Assembly: GCA_903924855.1 (NCBI GenBank)
Contig: CAIYCW010000030.1
Span: forward strand, 1-35,150
Length of the DNA: 35,150 nucleotides
Source: an uncultured Rhodospirillales bacterium
GTDB lineage: Bacteria > Pseudomonadota > Alphaproteobacteria > Acetobacterales > Acetobacteraceae
Direction: 5' to 3'
Shown here: piece by piece, positions 6,733-15,281 of the stretch
Layout of the letters: each line of letters starts with the position of its first letter
How positions within the stretch are numbered: the stretch's first letter is position 1
Notes under the pieces: model-generated
Database searches by the model: none
Seen by the model: the letters and a program-made list of their open reading frames with translations, nothing else
What the model was told of the DNA's origin: nothing
Position numbers and translations under genes: made by a program

Positions 6733-9381
6733 TCAGCGCCGCCGCAGACGGGTCATCAGCCAGCGCAGCGGCGCCGTCAGACGCCAGGAGGTGGACCGAT
6801 AGACCGCCTGCAGGGCCTCATCCACCTGGCGGGCCACGATCGGCGCAAGATCGGCCGATCCCGCCCCGGGCACACCGAGCTGATCCATGCTGCGGCGGAT
6901 CTGCGCCAGCCGCGCCTGCATCGCCTGCAGCACGAGGAAATTCTGCCGCTCCTTCTCCCGCGCCATCTTGCGCGCCAGAAGCTGGCCCTTGGCATCCGCC
7001 ATCCGGCCGGAGGCGGTCACCGCGCGCACATCGTCGAAGGCACCGCGCGTCTCATCCAGATAGCGCCTGCCGTATTTGCCATCCGGCTCCAGATAGGTGC
7101 CCTCGCACCACTCGTTCCAGGAATGCACGAACACGATCCGCTCATCCGGCGCAAAGCGGGCGGCGGTGTCGAGCAGCGCGTGGGACAGCCACATGCGGTA
7201 ATCCTCGCCCGCGGTGTTCACATGCACCATGGCGCGGCCGGCATAGCGCGGCGTGTTGTCCCAGGGCAGCATCACGGTGCGGAAGCGCTTGTAGACCGGG
7301 GCCGGGCGCGAGACGTGGTATTGCGCGAATTTGCGGTAATCGACGATGCGGCCGGTGAAATTATCGGCCAACCCCAACTCGTCGGCCGCGTCGAACATCA
7401 CCTCGTTCGGCACCAGGTTGGACGGGATCTCGTAGCTCGCATCAAACCCCAGATCGCGCGGATGCGGCGGGTCCTGGCTCCAATCATCCACCAGCACCAG
7501 ATACAGATCCGGAAAGCCATGCGCCGTGATCTCATTGCGCCAACGCTCGACCGTGGCGCGGATATCCGGGAACAGATGGGTCTTGTAGATCATCAGGATC
7601 GGCTTGCCGTCGATCTTGACGTAGCGCTCATCCTGGAAGGTCGGCACCAGGTCGCGGATGAAGATCAGATCATCCTCGGGCGAGTGCTGCTGGGCGATGA
7701 TCACCTCATGGTCGCCACCATCCCAGCGGCGCGACCAGTTCTCATTGGCCCACAGGAAGAAGAACGGCGCCTTGAGATCGGATTTGATATAGTTCTCGAT
7801 CGGCTTGTAGAGCAGTTTCTTGCCGGAGAAATAGTAGTAATAGAAGCAGAATCCCTCCAGCCCCGCCTCCAGCGCCAGGCGCAGCTGCTCGCGCATGATC
7901 TCGGTGGCGCGCAGATCGTAGAAGCCAAGCTCGCCCGGGATGCGCGGCTGGTAATGCCCCTTGTACAGCGGCTTCGCGTTGACCACGTTGTTCCACTCGG
8001 TGAAGCCCGGCCGATGGCCGAAATCATTCTCCTCGATCGGGTGGAACTGCGGCAGATAGAACGCAAAGGCACGCGCCAGATCGCCCTTGGCCAGGGTCTC
8101 GCCGGCCGGCGCGTCGCAGACCAGCTCGGGCGTGGCGGACGCCAGGCGCGATGGGCGTTCGCCGAACGCAACCGCGCTGACCAGGCCTGCCTGCCGCCCA
8201 TGGCGCAGATAATGCACCAACGGGTTGAGGCCGGAGGTCAGATGATCACCATAGGCCTTGTTGTATTTGGCCGAGCTGAATTCCGGCCCGGGCGCCATGC
8301 CGGCCTGCCCGCCGATCGACAGAAAATGGGTCAGCGGATCAAGGCCGGAGTCGGCACTCTGCGGATAGTGCAGCCGATACCAGATCGGATCGAACAGCCC
8401 CGATCCCTGCACCAAAGCGCGATCCGCATCCGTCACGGCGTAAGCGGGCAATGGCGTCTGCCCGGCCGAGGGTGCTGCCTGCAGCGCTGCCGCCTCGTTG
8501 ATGTAGACAACCGCATCGCGCACATCATCCACCGCGATGTCACGCACACGCCCCACCAGGTTGCGCACCAGCTTCACCGCCGAATCGCCCGCGGCATAGA
8601 AGCCGGTATAGGGCGTGTATTTGCGGAACACGCCGATCCGCCCCAGCAGCACCACGCCAGGCACGCGCATCGCATTGGCCAGATGCGCCGGCCCGCTGTC
8701 CACACCAACAAAGAAACGTGCCCGCCGGATCACCTCGGCGGTCTGCAGGATCGGCAGGCGGTTGATCAGATTGACCACACGCCCATCGAGCGGCGAGGCA
8801 GCGCTGCCCTTCGTGGCTCCCACCTCGACCACAGCCAGCTTCAGGTCATCGGTGATCCACTGCACCAGCTTCACCCAATCCTCGGACGACCAATCCTTGT
8901 TCGGATCGTTCGAATCGCGGTGCACCACACAGAATTCGCCCGGCAGCCCCAGCGCATCCACCGCCGCGCGCTCGGCATCGGACACGTAAAGCCGCGGCTG
9001 GGCGGACAGCTTGGGCAGGCCGGCCCCTTGCGAGAACGCCTCCAGCAGGCCGCCATGGTCCAGCCATTCCCAGGCATTGACGAACGGATTGCCGGTCGTC
9101 TTGACCAGCGGCACCCGGCAGCAATCACACACCCGGTGATTGACATGCAGGTCGATCACCTCGTCCCAGCTTTCATGCTTGGTCAGGCGCACCCAGTCGG
9201 TGAGGCAGGACAGCACCACCGTCTCGTTGATCTCGGGATTGCTGTCGATCAGATCGCGATAGCGGCCACTGACCGCCCAGGCGATATGCGCGTTCGGATA
9301 TTTCTGGCGGACATAGCGGCTGACGGGCTCGCAGGCGACGATGTCGCCGATATGCTCCATCAAGCCAATGATCACGCGCAT
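6733..9381 (-). CDS. Fusion glycosyltransferase: GT9 heptosyltransferase-like domain plus WbsX domain
   Basis: This 882-residue cytosolic or peripheral membrane protein joins two sugar-handling domains. Residues about 1-295 are a GT9 (ADP-heptose LPS heptosyltransferase-like) domain, with MRVIIGLMEHIGDIVACEP at the start and FFVGVDSGPAHLANAMRVP near 225. Residues about 325-400 hold two copies of a short repeat with DPLTHFLSIG and NPLVHYLRHG as cores. Residues about 435-790 are a WbsX domain (FYLPQFHPIEEND, FTEWNNVVNA, GFCFYYYYFSGKKLL, LWANENWSRRWDG, FVHSWNEWCEGTYLEPD). A helical tail ends in TSWRLTAPLRWLMTRLRRR. ATG 9381 fits the usual GT9 N terminus and has GAGG 5 bases upstream; ATG 9396 is an alternative. 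It is divergent from hldE, so a heptose-containing LPS or O-chain is a plausible product. The acceptor is unknown. Confidence 0.85.
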   Translation of the reverse strand: MRVIIGLMEHIGDIVACEPVSRYVRQKYPNAHIAWAVSGRYRDLIDSNPEINETVVLSCLTDWVRLTKHESWDEVIDLHVNHRVCDCCRVPLVKTTGNPFVNAWEWLDHGGLLEAFSQGAGLPKLSAQPRLYVSDAERAAVDALGLPGEFCVVHRDSNDPNKDWSSEDWVKLVQWITDDLKLAVVEVGATKGSAASPLDGRVVNLINRLPILQTAEVIRRARFFVGVDSGPAHLANAMRVPGVVLLGRIGVFRKYTPYTGFYAAGDSAVKLVRNLVGRVRDIAVDDVRDAVVYINEAAALQAAPSAGQTPLPAYAVTDADRALVQGSGLFDPIWYRLHYPQSADSGLDPLTHFLSIGGQAGMAPGPEFSSAKYNKAYGDHLTSGLNPLVHYLRHGRQAGLVSAVAFGERPSRLASATPELVCDAPAGETLAKGDLARAFAFYLPQFHPIEENDFGHRPGFTEWNNVVNAKPLYKGHYQPRIPGELGFYDLRATEIMREQLRLALEAGLEGFCFYYYYFSGKKLLYKPIENYIKSDLKAPFFFLWANENWSRRWDGGDHEVIIAQQHSPEDDLIFIRDLVPTFQDERYVKIDGKPILMIYKTHLFPDIRATVERWRNEITAHGFPDLYLVLVDDWSQDPPHPRDLGFDASYEIPSNLVPNEVMFDAADELGLADNFTGRIVDYRKFAQYHVSRPAPVYKRFRTVMLPWDNTPRYAGRAMVHVNTAGEDYRMWLSHALLDTAARFAPDERIVFVHSWNEWCEGTYLEPDGKYGRRYLDETRGAFDDVRAVTASGRMADAKGQLLARKMAREKERQNFLVLQAMQARLAQIRRSMDQLGVPGAGSADLAPIVARQVDEALQAVYRSTSWRLTAPLRWLMTRLRRR

Positions 9382-9518
9382 TCCGGCCTCGCCCATACGT
9401 TTCGCGGCTTGATCTACCGAGGTTTGCCTGATGTGCCAAGGCGATGGCCCGTACAGCGCCCCCTCCCCATGACACCTTGTCTGGGCTATGGCGGGGTGAT
9501 GACGGAAGGATATTCTGC

Positions 9519-10976
9519 GTGACGCCGCATTCCCCCTACGAGGCCTGCACGGTTCTGGTGCTGGGAGACATCATGCTGGACCGCTACGTGGCAGGCGAGG
9601 TCCGGCGCATCTCGCCGGAGGCGCCGATCCCGGTGCTGCGCGCGCAGGCCCGCCGCGCGGTGCTCGGCGGGGCCGGCAATGTCGCCAAGAACATCGAGGC
9701 GCTGGGCGCGCGCGCCATTCTGATCGGCCTGATCGGTAATGACGAAGCCGGGCGCGAGATCGTGGCGATGGCCCCGCCCGATGGTGGCATCGCGCTGCGC
9801 GCGGTGGTGGTCCCCGGCCGGCCCTCCACCGTGAAAACCCGCTTCATGTCCGGCGCCCACCAGCTGCTCCGGCTGGACGAGGAGGAGGCCGGTCCCGCCG
9901 ATGCCACCGCGATCGCGGCCCTGCTTGACACCTTCGCCGCCTGCTTGCCGCAGGTGCAGGCGGTGGTGCTGTCCGACTACGCCAAGGGTGTGCTGACCGA
10001 TGCGGTGCTCGCCCCCGCCATCGCCATGGCGCGCAACGCCGGCGTGAAGCTGGTGGCGGACCCGAAACGCACCGACCTTGCTGGCTATGCCGGCGTCTCG
10101 GTGCTGACCCCCAACGAGCTGGAGGTGCTGGCCTCCACCGGCATCTCGGCCACCAGCAACGAGGGCGCTGTCGCCGCCGGGGAGGCCGCCCTGCGCAGCT
10201 CCGGCGCCGAGGCTGTGCTGGTCACCCGCTCCGCACGCGGGCTCACCCTGGTGCAACGCGATGCGCCCGCCCTTCACCTGCCCACCGAGGCGCGCGAGGT
10301 GGCCGATGTCTCCGGCGCCGGCGACACGCTGATCGCAACCTTCGCCGTCAACCTCGCCCATGGTGCCGACCTGGCCGAATCCGCCCGCATCGCCAACGTG
10401 GCGGCAGGCCTCTCGGTGGCCAAGCAGGGCACCGCCACCGTCAGCCACAGCGAGCTCGCCATGGCGCTGCACGCACCGGCCGAGACGCTGGACGGCAAGA
10501 TCATGACCCAGGATGAAGCGGCCGCCCAGGTGGCGCGCTGGCGTGCCGCCGGTCTGCGCGTGGGCTTCACCAACGGGTGTTTCGACCTGATCCATCCCGG
10601 CCATGTCCGCCTGCTGACCCGTGCCCGCGCCCGCTGCGACCGGCTGGTGGTGGCGCTCAACTCGGATGCCTCGGTCAAGCGCCTCAAGGGCCCGACCCGT
10701 CCGGTGCAGACCGAGGCGTCGCGCTCCGTGGTGATGGCCGGGCTGGAGGCAGTCGATCTGGTGCTGATCTTCGAGGAGGACACCCCGCTCGAAATCATCA
10801 CCCGGCTGCTGCCCAGCATGCTGTTCAAGGGGGCCGATTGGGGCAGCATCGATCAGGTGGTGGGCAGCGACGTGGTGATCGCCCATGGTGGGGAGGTGGC
10901 GCTGCTTGCCTTCGAGGATGGCCACAGCACCACCAGCATCATCGCGCGCAGCCAGCTTGGGGAGAAAACCTCGTGA
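9519..10976 (+). CDS. hldE: Bifunctional heptose 7-phosphate kinase / heptose 1-phosphate adenylyltransferase
   Basis: HldE carries out two steps to ADP-D-glycero-beta-D-manno-heptose for LPS core. Its N-terminal PfkB-type kinase phosphorylates C1 of heptose 7-phosphate and its C-terminal nucleotidyltransferase makes the ADP-sugar. The kinase part shows VLVLGDIMLDRYVAGEVRRI, GGAGNVAKNI and the catalytic DVSGAGDT motif with Asp269. The adenylyltransferase begins near residue 340 (VGFTNGCFDLIHPGH) with the HxGH histidines 359 and 362. The protein has 485 residues, close to the usual 475-480. GTG 9519 is the start: GGAAGGA ends 8 bases before it, and an upstream extension to 9444 would add non-homologous sequence. 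The stop overlaps the hldD start (GTGA), so the two are translationally coupled. Confidence 0.95.
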   Translation: MTPHSPYEACTVLVLGDIMLDRYVAGEVRRISPEAPIPVLRAQARRAVLGGAGNVAKNIEALGARAILIGLIGNDEAGREIVAMAPPDGGIALRAVVVPGRPSTVKTRFMSGAHQLLRLDEEEAGPADATAIAALLDTFAACLPQVQAVVLSDYAKGVLTDAVLAPAIAMARNAGVKLVADPKRTDLAGYAGVSVLTPNELEVLASTGISATSNEGAVAAGEAALRSSGAEAVLVTRSARGLTLVQRDAPALHLPTEAREVADVSGAGDTLIATFAVNLAHGADLAESARIANVAAGLSVAKQGTATVSHSELAMALHAPAETLDGKIMTQDEAAAQVARWRAAGLRVGFTNGCFDLIHPGHVRLLTRARARCDRLVVALNSDASVKRLKGPTRPVQTEASRSVVMAGLEAVDLVLIFEEDTPLEIITRLLPSMLFKGADWGSIDQVVGSDVVIAHGGEVALLAFEDGHSTTSIIARSQLGEKTS

Positions 10977-11953
10977 TCATTGTGACAGGCGGCGCCGGCT
11001 TCATCGGCTCCAATGTGCTGGCCGAGCTGGAGGCGCGCGGCGAGAAAAGCCTGGTCTGCTGCGACTGGCTGGGCTCGGAGGGCAAATGGCGCAACATCGC
11101 CAAGCGCCGGCTGGTGGACATCGTGGCGCCCGAAGCGCTGGACGGCTTCATCGCCGCCAATTTCCACGACATCACCGCGATCTACCATCTGGGCGCCATC
11201 TCGGAGACCACGGCGATCGACGGCGATCTGATCGTCGAGCGCAACTTCGCCTTCTCCAAGATGCTCTGGCAGCATTGCGCCAGGCTGGACATCCCGTTCC
11301 TCTACGCCTCCTCGGCGGCCACCTACGGCGATGGCGAGCAGGGCTTCACCGACAGCAACGAGATCGACGAGAACGGCAAGCTGCGCCCGCTGAACCTGTA
11401 TGGCTGGAGCAAATGGCTGTTCGACTGTTGGGCGCTGGAACACGGCGTGAATGATGCACCGCCGGTCTGGGCGGGTCTGCGCTTCTTCAACGTCTACGGC
11501 CAGAACGAATACCACAAGGGCTCGATGATGAGCCTGGTTGCCAAGATCGTGCAGGCGCACAAGCCGGGCCAGCCGGTCAAGCTGTTCAAATCCCACAAGG
11601 ACGGCTTCGCCGATGGCGAACAGCTGCGCGACTTCGTCTCGGTGGATGACGTGGTGAGCGTCATGCTCTGGCTCGGCGCGCGCGGTGAGCCTTCCGGCAT
11701 CGTCAATGTCGGCACCGGCACGGCGCGCAGCTTCGCCGATCTGGCCCGCGCCGCGGTGCGGGCCTGCGGGGACGAGCCGAAGCTGGAGTTCATCGACATG
11801 CCGGAGAGCATCCGCCCGGCCTATCAGTATTACACCTGTGCAAACATGCAGCGCCTGCGCGGCCTCGGCTACAACCGGGAATTCGCGTCGCTGGAAGATG
11901 GGGTGACGGCTTACGTGCAGAACTATCTGCTGGCCGCCGACCGCTTCAGATAA
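10973..11953 (+). CDS. hldD: ADP-L-glycero-D-manno-heptose 6-epimerase
   Basis: HldD inverts C6 of ADP-D-glycero-D-manno-heptose to give the L-glycero form used by LPS heptosyltransferases. The 326-residue extended SDR protein starts with the nucleotide-binding IIVTGGAGFIGSNVLAELE, keeps a YLGAISETT-like segment (IYHLGAISETTAIDGD), the YGWSK catalytic Tyr-Lys pair, and RFFNVYGQNEYHKGSMMS. These are HldD hallmarks rather than generic epimerase features. The GTG at 10973 overlaps the hldE stop by four bases and has GGGGAGA about 7 bases upstream. With hldE and the divergent GT9 protein it forms a compact ADP-heptose supply and use block. Confidence 0.95.
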   Translation: MIIVTGGAGFIGSNVLAELEARGEKSLVCCDWLGSEGKWRNIAKRRLVDIVAPEALDGFIAANFHDITAIYHLGAISETTAIDGDLIVERNFAFSKMLWQHCARLDIPFLYASSAATYGDGEQGFTDSNEIDENGKLRPLNLYGWSKWLFDCWALEHGVNDAPPVWAGLRFFNVYGQNEYHKGSMMSLVAKIVQAHKPGQPVKLFKSHKDGFADGEQLRDFVSVDDVVSVMLWLGARGEPSGIVNVGTGTARSFADLARAAVRACGDEPKLEFIDMPESIRPAYQYYTCANMQRLRGLGYNREFASLEDGVTAYVQNYLLAADRFR

Positions 11954-11969
11954 GGCCTGACCGGACGCA

Positions 11970-11998
11970 TTGACCGGCGATTGTCGGCCAATTCATTT
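11970..11998 (+). promoter_or_regulatory. Candidate promoter and dyad operator of the toxin-antitoxin pair
   Basis: TTGACC (11970-11975), 17 bases and a weak TCATTT (11993-11998) could be a sigma-70 promoter. An imperfect dyad, TTGACCG (11970-11976) and CGGCCAA (11985-11991), pairs at six of seven positions and fills the space between the boxes. That is where an autoregulating antitoxin would bind. Inference from pattern and position only. Confidence 0.3.
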
Positions 11999-12054
11999 GA
12001 GTGCCAGGCGGTGTGCCGATACCCTGGGACTGTCCGCTGATCTCGGAGCCAGTC

Positions 12055-12303
12055 GTGAGCAGTTCCGTCTCCATCGCCAAAGCCAAAGCCGATTTCGCGG
12101 CCCTGTTGGCACGCGCGGAATCCGGTGAGGAGATCACCATCATGCGCAACGGCCGCGCTGTGGCACGCCTGTCTCCACCGCCCAAGCGGCCGCGCAAGCA
12201 GAAGATTGTTTTCGGCGATCTGATCGGCATGGAAATACCAGATGATCTCAGCCTGCCGGAGGACGTCATCGAATCGTTCTACAACTCCACGCTGCCGGAG
12301 TGA
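12055..12303 (+). CDS. Phd/YefM-type antitoxin (VapB role)
   Basis: This 82-residue protein matches the Phd/YefM antitoxin pattern: an N-terminal dimerising DNA-binding part with VSIAKAKADFAALLARAESGEEI, then TIMRNGRAVARLSP, and a C-terminal toxin-binding tail (DLIGMEIPDDLSLPEDVIES). It would neutralise the PIN-domain toxin encoded next to it and repress the operon. The GTG at 12055 was chosen because GGAG (12045-12048) lies 6 bases upstream and because the family starts at SVSIAKAK; an upstream in-frame GTG at 12001 adds a non-homologous segment. The third-codon bias towards G/C is weaker than in the neighbours, which fits horizontal acquisition. Confidence 0.85.
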   Translation: MSSSVSIAKAKADFAALLARAESGEEITIMRNGRAVARLSPPPKRPRKQKIVFGDLIGMEIPDDLSLPEDVIESFYNSTLPE

Positions 12304-12686
12304 TGAGTGGCGTTCTGATTGACACGCATATTCTGATTTGGATGCGCGGTGATCCGCCGCGCATCAATGAGCACGAGCGTCGCGCGATCAGGGATGCGAA
12401 GAGCTGTTTCGTCAGCATCGTATCATTTTGGGAGATCGGGTTGCTCTTCAGCGCCGGCCGACTGCGCCCCGACCCTAAGCTGATGGTGCCGCCCGCAGGT
12501 ATAAAACTGCTGCCTATCGAGCCTGCTCACTGCCTCGACCTCATGGAACTTCCCCCGATCCATCGGGATCCGTTCGACAGAATGCTCATCTCCCAGGCCA
12601 GAACCGACGGCTTGACCCTCATCAGCCGTGACGCCGCGATCAGCCGCTACGCCCAGACCGGCGTGGTGAACGTGCTTCCGACCTGA
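12303..12686 (+). CDS. PIN-domain ribonuclease toxin, VapC family
   Basis: This 127-residue toxin has the PIN fold with four conserved acidic residues that hold Mg2+ in the nuclease site: Asp7 in VLIDTHILIW, Glu44 in SFWEIGLL, Asp92 in HRDPFDRML and Asp110 in LISRDAAI. VapC-like toxins cleave RNA, often tRNA or rRNA. The ATG at 12303 overlaps the antitoxin stop by one base (TGATG); a GTG one codon earlier is an alternative start. All four residues are present and the length is normal, so it is probably active. The target RNA cannot be inferred. Like the antitoxin it is less GC-rich at third positions than the flanking genes. Confidence 0.88.
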   Translation: MSGVLIDTHILIWMRGDPPRINEHERRAIRDAKSCFVSIVSFWEIGLLFSAGRLRPDPKLMVPPAGIKLLPIEPAHCLDLMELPPIHRDPFDRMLISQARTDGLTLISRDAAISRYAQTGVVNVLPT

Positions 12687-12758
12687 TCGCCCCGCCTTGC
12701 GGCGGCAAGCCTCAGCCGACACACTCCGGCCAACACCAAAACCGGGGAAACCAGCACC

Positions 12759-13976
12759 ATGGATTTCGCGCTCTCGCCAGAGGTGGACCGCACCCGCCTC
12801 GCCATTCGCGATTTTGTCGACCAGCGTCTGATCCCGCTCGAAGCCGATCCCGCCGCCTATGACGAACACGAGAACATCAGCCCCACTCTGCTGGCCACGC
12901 TGCGCGCAGAGGCCAAGGCAGAAGGATTGTGGGCGCTGAACATGAAGCCGGAGCGCGGCGGGCGTGGCCTGAGCCTGGCCGAGATCGCGCCCTGCTATGA
13001 GGAGATGAACCGCTCCATCTTCGGCCCCGTGGTGTTCAACGCCGCGGCCCCGGATGACGGCAACATGCGCGTGCTGGAACAGGTGGCAACCGAGGCGCAG
13101 AAAGCCACCTTCCTGCAGCCGATCATCGACGGCACGGTGCAAAGCGCCTTCGCCATGACCGAGCCGGATGGCTGCGGCTCCGACCCGTCTCTCACCTACA
13201 CCACCGCCACACGCACCAACACCGGCTGGCGCATCCAGGGCCGCAAATGGTTCATCACCGGCGCTGGTGTGGCCAAGCATTTCATCATCATCGCCCGCAC
13301 CTCGGATGACACCCGCAAGGGCCTCTCCGCCTTCCTGTTCCACGCCGATCAACCCGGCTGGCGCATCGTCCGGCGCATCCCGATCATGGGGCCCGAGGAA
13401 CATGGCGGGCATTGCGAGCTGGAATTCGACGGGCTGGAGATCCCCCACGAAAACCTGCTGATGCAGGAGGGGGACGGGCTGAAGGTGACGCAGATCCGCC
13501 TGGGCCCCGCGCGCCTCACCCATTGCATGCGCTGGACCGGACTTGCCCGCCGCGCGCTGGAGATCGCCTCCGCCCATGTCGAGAACCGCTCCAGCTTCGG
13601 CGCCAGGCTGATCGATCATGAAAGCGTGCAAGGCCTGATCGGGGCTGCCGCCCTGCAGGTGCAGATCGGCCGGCTGCTCACCATGCAGGCGGCCTGGAAA
13701 CTCGACCAGGGCGATTTCGCCCGCAAGGAGATCTCGGCCGCCAAGATCGTGGTGGCGGATGCGCTGCATCAGGCGGTGGACACCGCCCTGCAACTGCTCG
13801 GCGCCAAAGGCTACTCCAAGGACACGCCGATCGAGTGGATGTATCGCTACGCCCGCCAGGCCCGCCTGGTCGATGGCGCCTCCGAGGTCCACCGCATGGT
13901 CCTGGCGCAGTCGCTGCGCCGCGACGGCATGGCCTTCTTCGATTGGGGGGCCAAGGCCGATCCCCGCCATGGATGA
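12759..13976 (+). CDS. Acyl-CoA dehydrogenase, ACAD10/11 (LvaC)-like
   Basis: This 405-residue flavoprotein has the acyl-CoA dehydrogenase fold: an N-terminal helical domain, a middle beta domain with FAMTEPDGCGSDPS and GRKWFITGAG, and a C-terminal helical domain with RLIDHESVQGLI, LLGAKGYSKDTPIEWMYRYAR and LVDGASEVHRMVLAQSL. The DGxxEVHxM ending is typical of the ACAD10/11-like subgroup, which works with an aminoglycoside-phosphotransferase-like kinase on 4-hydroxyacyl-CoAs. That kinase is the very next gene and overlaps it by 8 bases. The ATG at 12759 is preceded by GGGGAAA. The acyl-CoA dehydrogenase call is sure. The 4-hydroxyacyl-CoA role is inferred from the operon. Confidence 0.88.
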   Translation: MDFALSPEVDRTRLAIRDFVDQRLIPLEADPAAYDEHENISPTLLATLRAEAKAEGLWALNMKPERGGRGLSLAEIAPCYEEMNRSIFGPVVFNAAAPDDGNMRVLEQVATEAQKATFLQPIIDGTVQSAFAMTEPDGCGSDPSLTYTTATRTNTGWRIQGRKWFITGAGVAKHFIIIARTSDDTRKGLSAFLFHADQPGWRIVRRIPIMGPEEHGGHCELEFDGLEIPHENLLMQEGDGLKVTQIRLGPARLTHCMRWTGLARRALEIASAHVENRSSFGARLIDHESVQGLIGAAALQVQIGRLLTMQAAWKLDQGDFARKEISAAKIVVADALHQAVDTALQLLGAKGYSKDTPIEWMYRYARQARLVDGASEVHRMVLAQSLRRDGMAFFDWGAKADPRHG

Positions 13977-14952
13977 CGCACGCCGCAATGCGCTGGCCGC
14001 CTGGTTGTCCGCCCAAAGCCAGGCGGAGATCGTCATCACCCGGATGGCGCTGATGTCAGGCGGTGCCATCCAGCAGAACTGGGCACTCGATGTCACCCGC
14101 AACGGCCAGGCCGAAGCCTGGGTGTTGCGCACCGACAGCCAGGCCACCCTCACCCAGTCGCGCCCGCGCGGCGAGGAATTCGCGCTGCTGCGCGCCGCCT
14201 TCCAGGCGGGGGTGACGGTGCCGGAGCCGCTGCTGCTCTGCGAAGACCCAACCGTGATCGGCGCTGCGTTCTTCGTCATGCGCCGGATCACCGGCGTGGC
14301 TGCCGCCCATCTTGTGGTGCGCAGCGAAACGCTGGGCGGCGGGCGGGAGCAGGCGGTGGCCAGGCTCGGCCAGGAACTCGCCCGCATCCACGCCATCACC
14401 ACCCCTTTGCCCTTCCTCACCCCGCACCCGGCAACGCCGCCAATGCTGCGCTTCGTGGCCGAGATGCGCACCCATCTCGACGCCGCCGCCCGGAGGCGCC
14501 CGGTGCTGGAATGGGGGCTGCGCTGGCTGGAACGCCGGGCGCCCGCCGCGGGCCAGATCGTGCTCTGCCACAATGATTTCCGCACCGGCAATCTGATGCT
14601 CACCGATCACGGCGTGGCCGGCGTGCTCGATTGGGAGTTCGCGGCCTTCGGCGACCGCCACGAGGATCTCGGCTGGTTCTGTGCCCGCTGCTGGCGCTTC
14701 GGCAGTCCGCACGAGGCCGGCGGCATCGGCTCGCGCGCGGCCTTCATCGCGGCGTATGAGGCGCAGGCCGGTGTGCGCATCGACCCATCGCAGATCGCGC
14801 TGTGGGAGGTCGCCGCCACGATACGCTGGGCCGTCATCGCGCTGTCCCAGGCGCAGCGCCACCTCTCCGGCGCCGAGCACAATCTGGAGGCCGCACTGAC
14901 CGGCCATATCGTGCCTGATCTCGAAGCCGACATCCTGCAGGCCACCACATGA
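13969..14952 (+). CDS. APH-family kinase, LvaA-like 4-hydroxyacyl-CoA kinase (probable)
   Basis: This 327-residue protein has the aminoglycoside/choline kinase fold. The catalytic loop is CHNDFRTGN with His201, Asp203 and Asn208, and the Mg2+-binding DWEFA motif starts at Asp221. Members placed beside ACAD10/11-like dehydrogenases and DUF6285 proteins phosphorylate the 4-hydroxyl of acyl-CoAs (LvaA of Pseudomonas putida; the kinase domain of human ACAD11). This gene sits exactly there, overlapping the dehydrogenase by 8 bases and the DUF6285 gene by 4 (ATGA). It is therefore very unlikely to be an antibiotic resistance gene despite its fold. The start ATG 13969 lies within the end of the previous gene. 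The substrate is inferred from context. Confidence 0.8.
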   Translation: MDDARRNALAAWLSAQSQAEIVITRMALMSGGAIQQNWALDVTRNGQAEAWVLRTDSQATLTQSRPRGEEFALLRAAFQAGVTVPEPLLLCEDPTVIGAAFFVMRRITGVAAAHLVVRSETLGGGREQAVARLGQELARIHAITTPLPFLTPHPATPPMLRFVAEMRTHLDAAARRRPVLEWGLRWLERRAPAAGQIVLCHNDFRTGNLMLTDHGVAGVLDWEFAAFGDRHEDLGWFCARCWRFGSPHEAGGIGSRAAFIAAYEAQAGVRIDPSQIALWEVAATIRWAVIALSQAQRHLSGAEHNLEAALTGHIVPDLEADILQATT

Positions 14953-15257
14953 CCCAGCATTCCGCCATGGAAGAACCGCAGACCGCAGCCCTGCTGGAGG
15001 CGGCGCGCACCACGCTGCTGCAGCGCGTGGTGCCGGGGCTCGCGGGGGATGCGAAATTCCAGGTGCTGATGGTCGCCAATGCCATCGCCATCGCCCTGCG
15101 CGCGCTGCAGCACGGCCCGGTGCCACCGCTGGACGACGAGGCCGCCCTGGCCGCCGCCATCCGCGCCGGCCATCACGATGACGACCCGGCCCTGGCCGCC
15201 CTGTTGCGCACCCACACCGGCTTGCGGCAGCGTATCAGCAGCAAGCCCGCCCGCTAG
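14949..15257 (+). CDS. DUF6285 small protein, LvaB-like kinase partner (probable)
   Basis: This 102-residue, mostly helical protein contains a conserved-looking core, LLEAARTTLLQRVVPGLAGD then KFQVLMVANAIAIALRAL, which I recognise as the DUF6285 pattern. In the levulinate pathway the equivalent small protein LvaB is needed for activity of the kinase LvaA. Here the gene overlaps the kinase gene by four bases (ATGA), which fits obligate co-production. It has no signal peptide or membrane segment. The family call is from memory of the pattern rather than from a profile search. Confidence 0.7.
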   Translation: MTQHSAMEEPQTAALLEAARTTLLQRVVPGLAGDAKFQVLMVANAIAIALRALQHGPVPPLDDEAALAAAIRAGHHDDDPALAALLRTHTGLRQRISSKPAR

Positions 15258-15281
15258 AGGCGGCACCCAGGGGAACGCCTT

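Noticed and set aside
6673..9522. Plus-strand open frame of about 950 codons opposite the GT9-WbsX gene
   Set aside because: It has no domain signal and mirrors the minus-strand gene, which has two clear glycosyltransferase domains.
12692..12709. Terminator hairpin after the toxin gene
   Set aside because: Only a 5-base stem with two competing pairings and no U-run.
13969..14952. Aminoglycoside or macrolide resistance phosphotransferase
   Set aside because: The fold fits, but overlap with an ACAD10/11-like dehydrogenase and a DUF6285 gene points to acyl-CoA metabolism.
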